Assembly (NCBI GenBank): GCA_028751875.1
Contig: CM054155.1
Location: forward strand, 6,853,897 to 6,917,896
Reading direction: 5' to 3'
Origin: Rapana venosa
Lineage: Eukaryota > Mollusca > Gastropoda > Neogastropoda > Muricidae
DNA: 64,000 bases
The notes below the pieces were generated by a model. The model worked only from the letters and a program-made list of their open reading frames with translations. It searched no databases and was not told the DNA's origin. Positions 53,991 through 64,000 of the stretch are shown piece by piece. How positions within the stretch are numbered: position 1 is the first letter of the stretch; the number at the start of each line of letters is the position of its first letter. Position numbers and translations under genes: made by a program.

Positions 53991-54452
53991 TTAATTTCAC
54001 TATCAAATCTATTCCAACACTTTCAGATAAATGATTTATGCTGCTGGTTTGTTTTGTTTCATTTTACTGACAATTTTGAACGGTTCTTCTGTATGCGACA
54101 AAACCGGTTATTTCAACAATTCCATTTTTCTGCCTGGATGTCTCAACATTTTTCCTTACTTCTTTTAAAAATAGGTCTCAGCTGTTTGTAAACTGACATC
54201 GACACTGCTGCAGAAATACCTCTATAGTGTTCAAAGTTTCCCAGCTGTCAAACTCGGTAACATATCTATGCTCCACATCATCCTCTTTTTTTCCCTTTTT
54301 TTTCTTAAAAACTTATTTTTGTATAACAAAACTCCAGTTGCAAGATACTCAACAACATCACCTTTTTTTTAATCTAAAAACTTCTTTTTGTGTAACAATT
54401 CTACTGTTTGCATATATCCACTTTCATCAGCTACAAGGGAACAAGTGTGTAC

Positions 54453-54544
54453 CTCATCAGAGAAGTAGTGATCAATGATGTCATATGCCAGTTTGTAGAT
54501 CTCTTCATTTTCATGAGTCTGTAAGTTCTCAATCTTGTCCAGTC
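54453..54544 (-). CDS. KPNA4: Importin subunit alpha (KPNA3/4 type), penultimate coding exon
   Basis: The 92-nt exon lies between a GTGTGTGTGCAG acceptor and a GATGAG/GTACAC donor. It enters in phase 1 (completing the Gly codon) and leaves in phase 0. It encodes [20 protein letters not shown] then [10 protein letters not shown]. The [14 protein letters not shown] stretch is the conserved last ARM helix region of importin-alpha 3/4. It is followed in frame by PEEEDLL of the last exon. The GT-rich run before the acceptor matches the low-complexity flank. Confidence 0.92.
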
Positions 54545-55232
54545 CTGCACACACACAAACCAAAATTCATGTTTTACAGGGCTTTTTGTTTGTTTGTTAG
54601 TTTTAAGTGGAAGACTGAGGGGAAAGCACAATCACCTGTAGAGAGACATGCTAACATCAAATCTGATTACAAGCATAAACACATGGCTAGGCCTTTCAAA
54701 CTTGCTTTTTGATAAGTGCCATTTATACTGCTGCTAAATAATTTTTTCAATTCAAAGTTGGCAACATAAAACCATCTGAAAAACAGACAAAAGTGAGATG
54801 CAGTGCTGTAATTAATCGAAAATGAAAATTCAAAGAATCACAGATATAAAGTGGTGTGGTGAAGTCAACATCTAACACTCTTGCTCAGGCAGAAAAATCA
54901 GTGTTTCATTTCTGCAGAAAAATAGTACCTGTTCTTCTTCACCTCACTGACATCATCCTAAATGCACAGTTATTACTGTTTTCTCTTATAAGATGTTACC
55001 TCCCGTTCTATAGGAGCTGCCTTTTAGAGGTGTCTGTTATATAAGCTGTATGATGATAGGCAACAGTCATCCAATAATTTTCACCCTGCTGTATCTGGCT
55101 TCTTCAACATTACTATCCACGAAAAGTACAAATTCACCATAGACACACAGGAACACACACACACACACACACTTCACACACATATGACTGGCAAAACTGG
55201 CAGTACTAAAGGACTCCCAGAATCAATCTCAC

Positions 55233-55398
55233 CTCCACATTCTTCTATGGCTTGGCAGATGGGCTCCAAATCATCAGGGGCAGCCATTTTGAGGATGTTG
55301 TTGACCCCATCCAACACCACGTTGACCACCTGGGTGTCCTTCACCCCGAGAAGGTTACAGAAGGGGCTGATCACTCCACAACTCACCACGTAAGATAC
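55233..55398 (-). CDS. KPNA4: Importin subunit alpha (KPNA3/4 type), ARM-repeat exon
   Basis: The 166-nt exon has acceptor CTATTGCAG and donor GGAG/GTGAGA, phase 0 in and phase 1 out. It encodes [20 protein letters not shown], then [20 protein letters not shown] and IEECGG, one ARM repeat. The PFCNLL-VKD-QVVxVVLDG-NILKMA signature is that of KPNA3/KPNA4. The IEECGG end joins GLDKIE of the next exon. The residues after NILKMA ([10 protein letters not shown]) differ from vertebrate paralogues, as expected for an invertebrate orthologue. Confidence 0.95.
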
Positions 55399-55752
55399 CT
55401 GCAATAGGGTAGACACCTTCACATCATCACGAGTTTACCCTGCACAGGGGAAAGTAACAGACAAGAATCATGCCACTGATCAAAAACAAGTATTACATGA
55501 GAGAAAAGGCTGAATGAGTCCGATAAACATTCAAAAAAGAATTCATGACTTTTTGTGGATCAGTTGCAGCCAGTTTTTTAAAAATGTAATTAAAAGGTTT
55601 TGTCATATTGACTGTTGTGATCTAATTGCTTGGATCAAGAAGAGTTGCTGAATCTGCTGAACAATATAATATAAACTGCATTAATTTTTCAGTCTCGCTA
55701 CACCTTCACAGTTGATTAAACATTACATAGTAAATATCTGTAGAGGAAGAAT

Positions 55753-57386
55753 CAGGGTTCATACAGACTTGGTGGGAAAAAATTTAGGGCCTTTTTAGGG
55801 CTTTTTAGGGGCCATTATTTCCAAATTTAGGGCCTAGCCGCGGGGCATCAAAGTGTATGTTATCAACCTGTGTACATATTTACTTTGATAAACCAATCTC
55901 AAATTCATGTAAGCAAAGTCTTCTCGTCTACAACTGCATGATGGATATTGATTATTGACACAAATTCAAGTGAAGTTCTAGAATAAAATGTCTTTCACTC
56001 ATAGATACAACAATGAATTAATATCCTCACACAGTAAAACATCCATGGTGTGATGGAAGTGTCCATATCTTGAAATACAGAGTAAAGTGAAAACTGAAAT
56101 AAGTGTCTCCGATTCCAAGATGTTTTTCACAAACAGCTAGCAAAGTGAATTTTAAAGACACTATCCCTCAAACTTGATCTGATGTGAACTAGTCTCCTTG
56201 CCTTACCAAAGATGCAGATGGTTGCCCGGTCCTAGAACTGGTAACAACAATACCCTCACACAGTCACAGTGCCTCTTCCAAATTCTGCTCCTTTATTTCA
56301 ATCTCACACATGCGTACATGCAGGAATTCACACGCACAAACACGCACTTGCGTGCACGCACACGCATGCATGCATAAAAGAGAGAGACAGAGACAGAAAC
56401 TGAGAAAGACACAGAGAGAGGCTGCTGGACGCAAGTTCTCTTCACTATGAATACATGTACAAGTCCCGTATCATCAATGCAGACAGAGAGGTAGGCCTAA
56501 TACTGGCTTGAAAAGGATGCCAACACCCTCTGCCCAAAGTTGTTGTTTTTTTAAAGCAAGAATCTTCAGATCAAGTCGGCCAATAACTGAATAAGCTGTG
56601 AATTTTAAAGTAAAGTCAACTAAATCGACCACATTGAGCGGTGGAAAATATTCAAACATTTCTATTTTTCCTGTACATTTGTAAATATTCAGGCATTTGT
56701 GACTTGCCTTATGAATTGGATTCGTTTCTGTATGCATTCTGCAGGAAATCTGTGGGATAATCTCCTCAAATAAAGAAGAGATCTGGCTACAGGTTTTATT
56801 GTATTCCCATTCTGACACACGACTGTATCACTGACTGCCATTTTGTAAACTGCGCACAGGAGAAACAATAGGCCTTGCTATTCACAGCGCAGCTGTGCTA
56901 AAATTGACAAATCTCGTAGAGAAGGACTGTAGCGCAGTAAACAGAAAACTGGTATTATTTTGACTCATGATTGCAGTTTCATAGTTAAACATCATTTTCC
57001 AAACAAATTATGGACATACCATAGGGGTAGGTAGTTTTCGGCATGTAAAAAATAACTGATGAAAGCAAAGCGAATATGCGCTTCCAATGGAGGCAAATTA
57101 CCTCCCTTGGCAAAATAGGTGGCGCAACATGAATAGCAGACGACAGGCTCTATCGGTGATAATACGATCTTTGGACATCCTTCTTGCTTTCATTTCTCAT
57201 GAGTTTTATTTTGTGTATTTGTTTAATCTACATTTCAACAGAAACTCTCACTCATGGTTCCCATTTTTAGGGCTTTTTAGGGCCTCCAGGGCCATAGGTC
57301 TCATTTTTAAGGCTTTTTAGGGGCCTTATTTTGGATCTTCAAAAATCAGGGCCTTTTAGGGCTTTTTAAGATTTGTACGAACCCTG
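55753..57386. mobile_element. DNA transposon/MITE with CAGGGTTC inverted ends, in an importin-alpha intron
   Basis: The left end CAGGGTTCATACAGACTT and the right end read inward, CAGGGTTCGTACAAATCTT, form imperfect terminal inverted repeats. AGAAT flanks both sides (55,748-55,752 and 57,387-57,391), a possible 5-bp target duplication or the rest of a longer one. Near both ends are direct repeats of TTTAGGGCTTTTTAGGGGCC type. No transposase frame remains in 1,634 bp. CAGGG ends suggest a hAT-like or related superfamily, but 5 bp is not the 8 bp expected for hAT. Confidence 0.6.
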
Positions 57387-57625
57387 AGAATACATCATTT
57401 CAGTTTCGAAATACTTTCAGAATTCATTATACATATAATATACTTACTGTCCATTAAGGAAAAATACATTAACTCCATGAACTTTTCAGCCTAACTGCAC
57501 CTCCAGTCTATTAGACACAGTACCAGTGCAGTTAGTATCCACTAAGGAGGAATGTTATCAATTCTATGCCCCTGTGTTCAGCATCATGCACTAATATACA
57601 GTATGGTACGCACAGTCAGTCCTAC

Positions 57626-57697
57626 CTGCTCCTTCTTCCCACTGATGGTCAGATTGCTGATGGCCCAAGCTGCTTCTTTCTGTGTCTGGAAGTCTCC
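57626..57697 (-). CDS. KPNA4: Importin subunit alpha (KPNA3/4 type), ARM-repeat exon
   Basis: The 72-nt exon (24 codons, phase 0 on both sides) lies between acceptor TGTTGACAG and donor GAGCAG/GTAGGA. It encodes [20 protein letters not shown] then KKEQ. W-A-I-S-N is the W-x3-N signature of importin-alpha ARM repeats; the Trp and Asn line the groove that binds classical nuclear localisation signals. Almost every residue matches the KPNA3/4 family. The following exon resumes with VSYVV. Confidence 0.96.
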
Positions 57698-59256
57698 CTG
57701 TCAACAGACAATCACACTGTTTTCACTCTTTCCTTGGCAAAGGTTTTCATGCGCTTATTCTCCTTCAATTCAGTTATGTAGGTTATACAGACTATACGGC
57801 CAGTACAACACCAAAATCCTGCAACGTCAAATCATATGACCATATCAGACTTACTAGGAACAACAACAAAAAACCACAAATAACAAAGCAAACAAACATG
57901 AAATCTCAACAACCACTTGCAAAGAATATTATGAGCACACACATCACACAAACACAGAGACAAATGAACCTGCAATATACCTCTGATATACACATATCAT
58001 ATCTATAGCGGGAGAAGTGATAAAAATTATATTAAAATTTTAAAAAGGCATCAACTAAAGGGATAGGGAAAAACCCTAAATATTTGTTGTTTCCCCTGAT
58101 GGCCAAGCCAAGAAATACTACAGCCAAAGCACAAAAGTTGTTATTTCAAATTTTTTTGTTTTATTTGTTAGGGGTTATTGGGTTGTTGTTGTTTTTTTGG
58201 GGGGAGAGTCAGATAAACCTTGCATAAATAGTTAAGAACCACTCAAACCAAAACGGTGCAATACTTTTAAAGAAGGGAACTACCGCACTCTCACACCAAC
58301 AACTGAGAACAGTACACACCATACTTCACATGCGTAACTTCTGAAGAAATCTCACCGACTCAAAGTTAGAAATGGGTCTAAAGGCTGCTTGGCCTGAGGC
58401 AGATACAGAAGGACCAGCTGCACCGAGTCCCAGGGTTAAAATCCCATGATTGAAAAGCATTACCAAAGACTATCTGTATGCCATTCAGCTTACTCAACAC
58501 AATTTTATCATTCTTAAAGGCAGTTATATCATATGGCATATGGGTGTGAAGATTTTTGCTCTGGGGAAATCAGCATTCATTCATACTGTTGCTGTCAACA
58601 ACTACCTCCCTTTCTTAATATAACTACCTTTTTTACATTTTGAACAGTTCAAACCATATCACTTTCTAAACTGTCACCATCATGCTTCTTTTATTTTGAA
58701 CTCCTCTGCCACTAAGTTTCTGACTAAGAATTCTCATCAGTGTCAAGTATCTGTCGAGTCTGTTGTTGATTTCTCTGCATCCAGTCTGTATCAAAATAAC
58801 ACGGTCGGTTTTTCCACTTAAAACTGTGTCAGGGGTGAAGGATGAGTTGTCTGCTATCACACACGCAGTGTGAAACCTTGTTACTGTATGAAACACTGTC
58901 CTTTTTAACATGACCTGTGCCGTTGACAAAAGTCGCCCATGACGATGAACCACATGCCAGCGAAAGAGCTAACAAATTTCAACTAAAGCCACTCAATTCA
59001 AGTGTTTTAAGATATCTGAACCAGATAAAGAAGATGTCAATGTCAATGAACACTTCAATTTTATTTTGAACTTTTTCCCATTTGAACCTTCCAGAACAGA
59101 CAGGAAGTCTACATCAACTTAAAGCATGTCTTGCAATAATTCAACATTTCATGAGTTTATAATTTGGTAGCGCTTGCAAAGTCATTTCAAATTTTGCAAT
59201 AACTATTCCCAACCATGCAAAAGTGAACTTCGAACTAGACCCTGACATAACAGTGT
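57698..59256 (-). other. Intron sequence of the importin-alpha gene
   Basis: Part of the 5,658-bp intron between exons 57,626-57,697 and 63,356-63,460. No additional exon or named repeat is seen before the antisense LINE. Confidence 0.5.
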
Positions 59257-62099
59257 GTGAGTGCTATTTCTTACAGAAGCCGTTTACAGAAGGAATTTTC
59301 ACCGTTTTCCACACCTGACTCACCATCCAAACTGTCTGCTACTCAACTGTACACATCTCTACCATCACCCTCATCCTGTTCCTCAGATAGTCATAGTCAT
59401 AGTCACTCACCACTGTTTTCTCCAACATCTCTGCCTCCCTCACCTTCTCCGTATGAGTCTTATTAAACCCACAATCTGTCTGTCCTGATGGCAAAGCTGA
59501 CTTCATTTCTGATTTTATTTCTCAACACAACATAGATCTAACTTTACTTACAGAAACTTGGCTAAAACCACTAGGCCACAAACCAAAGATAAAACAGCTG
59601 ACTCCACCTGGCTACAAAACTCTTTCTTTCCCCCGACTCTCCCATGAAGGTACCATTGCCATCATCTACAAAGACACTCTGCATCCAGCTCTTTCTATCT
59701 GTCACTCCCTCCCGTTTTCACCCGAATCTTTGAAGTCTGTGAAGTCAACCTCACCTTACCTGGCCACTCTGTTACTTTCTGTTGCCTTTACCGTCCACCT
59801 CCCAACCGTAGAAACAATTTGACATCTTCAGTTTTCCACCAAGAGTTTCAGTCACTCCTTGACCATTACAGCCTCTCTCCCAAAAAATTTATCATTCTCG
59901 GAGACTTAAACAACCAGTCATCTCCTGATGTCAAGCGTCTTTCTCTTTCTTTGTCAAATCACTCTCTTTCCCAGCTGGTAAACAAACCAACACACAGATC
60001 AGGTCACATTTTAGACTGGCCTATTAGCAATGTTTCACAAGGTCTAGTCACATCTCAGTCTGTATCCGTCACTGACGAACTGCTCTACAATCATTCTGCC
60101 ATTCTTTTCTTTCTCAACATTGCAAAGCCTATCAGAAACAAGAAGTGCATTACCTGTCGCAACCTCAAGGCCATAGATATTCAAATTTTTCTTTCCCAAG
60201 CTGCTGAATGCCTATCACAATTCCCTGACCATATTGACCCTTCTAAACACTACAATACTGTCCTCAGCCAACTCCTTGATGAACATGCTCCTCCTACTGA
60301 CCATCTCCTGCCTGATAGGCCATGTGCACCGTGGTATAACCGTGACATCCTGGTCACAAATCACAAACGCCGACAACTACAGCGACAGTGGCAAAAAACA
60401 AAAATCGAAATAAACAGCTTCTTCGTAAACAAATCAACAAAGTTAAAACCTTAATTCATTCAGCAAAAACAAAGTATTACTCTTCTCAAGTTCTTGATGC
60501 CATGTCTATGAAATCTCTCTTTTCCCTCACGTCCACTTTTCTTGGATCTGCGAAGGCTAGTCCTCTGCCTTGTATTCATGACCACTCTGAACTTCCTTCT
60601 ATATTTTCTGCATTCTTCTCTGACAAAGTCTGCAACATTCGCTCCAGTTTGGATCAGACTCCTAAGTCCTTTCCAGCCTGCAATTTCTGATCCCCATTTC
60701 TCTGGCACTCCTCTCCTTTCCTTTCATCCAGCAAGCGAGAAAGAAATTGAGATAATTCTGACAGGAATGACAATAAAATCATGTGATCTTGACCCCATAC
60801 CTGCTTCTCTTTTCACACAGTGCCTGCCACAACTTATTCCCACTATCACGAAAATAGTAAACTTATCTCTTGTCTCTGGAAATGTTCCATCAGCTCTAAA
60901 AAATTGCTATAGTCACACCTCTACTCAAAAAGCATGACCTTGACCCCAACATTCTGAAGAACTATAGACCTGTTTCCAACCTACCTTTTATCTCTAAAGT
61001 CCTTGAAAAAGTAGTTCTAAAACACCTCAACCACCACTTTCTCTCTAACAGTCTCCTTCCTGCATTTCAGTCTGCCTATCGCGTCAACCACAGCACTGAA
61101 ACCACCCTTGTTGACATCTTAAAACACTTCTACAGGCTTCTGACTTGGGGAAAATCTCTTCTTACTCTAATCAACTTATCTACAGCCTTCGACACTATTG
61201 ACCACTCTTTTCTTCTCTCCCGTCTTCAAAAAACATTGGGTGTTAATGGTACATCCCTTACCTGGTTTAGCTCATACCTTGATGACCGATTCCAGAGTCA
61301 CAGTAAACAAGATTCAGTCAGTACCTGCCAGACTGGAATGTGGAGTTCCACAGGGATCTGTTCTGGGCCCTGTTCTTTTCACCCTCTACACTGCACCACT
61401 GTCACATATAATTAACCGTCATCAGATCAACCATCATTTTTATGCTGATGACTCTCAGATTCTAAGCAGCAACACTCCTGAAAATCTGCCTTCTCTCTTG
61501 ACAAATATGGCCCACTGCTTTCAAGATATCCAAAACTGGATGATACAGAAAAAGTTACTGCTAAATTCAGACAAAACAGAAACCATGCTTGTAGGGACCA
61601 AACACAAACTCTCTTCTATTACAACAGATTCAATACAACTTGGCAATGCATCAGTCCCTCTATCCACTGCTGTGAAGTATCTAGGGGTCATTATTGACAA
61701 CGCTACTATCAATTACGGCGTATTAGTACAATTCAAAAGTACCTGTCCACAGATGCAACATCCAAACTCGTTACGTCTCTCATTCTTTCACATCTGGACT
61801 ATTGCAATTCTCTTTTGGCTGGTCTGCCAACATCATCAATCCACTCCTTTCAATGTATACAAAACTCTGCAGCTTGACTAGTCTTCCGAAAAAAAAAATC
61901 TGAGCACATTACCCCTCTCTTGCAATCTCTCTGCTGGCTGCCTGTGCCACAGAGAGTAAACTATAAGATCAGTACCCTCTGTTACAAAAGTCTCCACAAA
62001 ACAGCACCCGCCTTCCTCTGTGAATGTCTTCACTTGTACACTCCTTCTCTTTCTCTCCGCTTCAACAGCCAAGATTCTATCACCCTGCCAGGGTGTGTG

Positions 62100-62142
62100 A
62101 CCTGTGTGTGCGTGCGTGTGTGCGTGCATGCGTGCGAGCACA
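62100..62142 (+). repeat. GT/GC microsatellite in the LINE 3' UTR
   Basis: TGTGTGTGCGTGCGTGTGTG occupies the same position as the 150-bp GT tract of copy 1 and the CA tract of the antisense copy 3. Confidence 0.85.
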
Positions 62143-62165
62143 TGTGGACTTGATGGAACTATTAA

Positions 62166-63233
62166 CCCTTTGCTGGGCACAGCAAAATCATTTGTTCACT
62201 TCCTGCTGGGCAAGCAAAATGGAGGTGGATGGCCTCTGAGTGGGTGGGTGTATTTAACATGCAATAACTCCACAATGGCTTAATGGATTGTAATGAAATA
62301 AAAACAGCAAAATGCAGAAATGAATAAAGAAACTGCTATTTGCTATTGTGTGTTGTTGATATTTTTTTTTTAAAAGAATTATAATGCATAAACACACAAG
62401 GTCATTGATCGGTTTGTATGTGTCAGTTAGTGTTGCAATAGCTTTGGAATGCATGCATGGATTTTGATCAAATAAAAAGTAAAACATTCAGAAACAATTA
62501 CAGAAGAAAAGTTTTCAACCTACTGTTGTGTTTTTAGTTTTTTTTATGAATGATGCACGAAAACATGAAACATTCCGACGGTCGCCATTTTGTTTGCCAA
62601 CGATCGCCGACAATCGCGATGCATGTTAACTTTACAGTTCGAGCCGCTACCATAACAAAAGTCCCAAATAGCAATCAATTCACAAAATATATCAAGTTGT
62701 GAACCATTGCCAAACTCGAAATCCGCGATAATTTCCCCAATTCTATGAGCAGAATTCAAAACGCGCATCGGCCGAGTAAGATTTGACGATCGATTTACGT
62801 CTCGAACTTCGTTGTTGTCAAAACCGTCTTTCTCACTTCAATCAACAAAGTCAGAAGCGCACAGACTACTCAGATCGCTTACATCGATATTTGAGCCTGG
62901 ATACACATCTCACAGCGTCATATTTTCGGCATGAAAGCCATAAAAACGATCGTACATGTCGGATTCGAAGATAGCGTCCATCTTGGGAAAAATTGCGATT
63001 TTTTTCCTCCAAAACTTGCCACGAAACACATTCCAACCGCCGCCATTTGCAATGTACATGCGGAAGTCACGTGGGCAGTCTCGTTGCTTCTAATTTCACG
63101 AGATTTGAAGCGAGATTGGCGGGAATTTCGAATGTATGAACGCACTGAAGTGACGGTCACGACGCCGGCCGTTTTTGGCCGTTGTGCCCAAGGATAGGTT
63201 CGGACGTTTTGGGACGCTATGCCCAGCAAAGGG
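62166..63233. mobile_element. piggyBac-like MITE nested in the LINE 3' UTR
   Basis: TTAA flanks both sides (62,162-62,165 and 63,234-63,237). The termini are CCCTTTGCTGGGCACAGC and, inverted, CCCTTTGCTGGGCATAGC (17 of 18). A TGCTGGGCAAGC phrase recurs just inside the left end, and TTGGGCACAAC just inside the right. The paralogous LINE at 19,083-19,100 reads GAACTATTACTTGTTACTGG with no insert, which matches the flanks here after one TTAA is removed except for one base. The length is 1,068 bp, without a credible transposase frame; it must have been moved by a transposase encoded elsewhere. Confidence 0.85.
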
Positions 63234-63346
63234 TTAATTGTTACTGGTTGTATGACTGTGTAAGAATGAGTTGAGTGCAAGCGCTTTGATTTGTCTCTGC
63301 AAGATATAGCGCAATATAAATTCCATTTATTATTATTATTAGACTA

Positions 63347-64000
<654 letters not shown>

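Larger units (their letters stand above)
59257..63340 (+). mobile_element. L2/CR1-type LINE, copy 2, antisense in importin-alpha intron
   Basis: It is longer at the 5' end than copy 1. Broken frames give DLTLLTETWLKPLG (endonuclease start) and IAIIYKDTLHPALS. Frame 59,819-60,454 has a GDLN variant of GDFN and DELLYNHSAI, where the usual SDH box is changed. The RT follows, with [12 protein letters not shown] and YADDSQIL in 61,198-61,881. At least four frameshifts are present. Relative to copy 1 it lacks about 45 bp after VIIDN (61,701) and about 225 bp near 62,060. A DNA transposon (62,166-63,233) interrupts the 3' UTR. The tail AGCGCTTTGATTTGTCTCTG and (ATT)n ends at 63,340. Confidence 0.88.

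Overview
The window is animal nuclear DNA: split exons with GT/AG junctions, several clades of non-LTR retrotransposons, tRNA-derived SINEs, long GT/CT microsatellites and low gene density. Two host loci are recognisable. One is the 3' third of an importin-alpha gene (KPNA3/KPNA4 type) on the minus strand. The other is a pair of IAP-like RING genes on the plus strand. The SINE/LINE repertoire and the RING gene pair suggest a marine lophotrochozoan, probably a mollusc; that placement is inferred, because no sequence search was possible.

Layout. 1-12,600 is low-complexity and homopolymer-rich: a 32-bp-type minisatellite (1-1,650), GT and TCTG tracts, G-runs, and a few GC-rich islands with splice-like signals. 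It looks like poorly resolved or error-rich assembly, and no gene can be named. 12,600-21,420 holds minisatellites, SINEs and a nearly complete L2/CR1-type LINE (16,146-19,200). 21,435-26,145 is a three-layer nest: a CR1/jockey-like LINE is split by an RTE-like element, which is itself split by a second, still open RTE-like element. Target-site duplications are visible at both levels. 26,200-30,060 is CT/CA/GA repeats, SINE pieces and an RNase H-bearing LINE fragment. 30,559-35,539 has the two RING genes, surrounded by at least five tandem-repeat arrays. 36,000-44,400 is repeat-rich, with an antisense L2-type LINE, RTE fragments, and a CR1 fragment split by another RTE element. 44,400-52,200 is mostly anonymous sequence with one tRNA-type SINE.

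52,225-63,460 contains the last five coding exons of the importin-alpha gene: 35, 24, about 55, about 31 and 30 residues, all phase-consistent. Three of its four visible introns carry DNA transposons or LINEs: a TTAA-flanked piggyBac-like element (52,910-53,990), an element with CAGGGTTC ends (55,753-57,386), and an antisense L2-type LINE (about 59,257-63,340). A second TTAA-flanked piggyBac-like element (62,166-63,233) sits inside that LINE. The paralogous LINE at 19.09 kb supplies the pre-insertion site almost base for base.

How the parts relate. The importin-alpha exons encode the C-terminal ARM repeats and tail of a nuclear import adaptor. The RING pair shares an exon layout (acceptor, then ATG GAT) and an IAP-type C-terminal RING, but no BIR domain is visible. 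The upstream paralogue has lost its first zinc-binding Cys and gained four identical 54-bp coding repeats. The SINEs share one central body with different tRNA heads and with or without an L2-like tail, and that tail matches the tail of the resident L2-type LINE. No bacterial, viral or CRISPR system is present.
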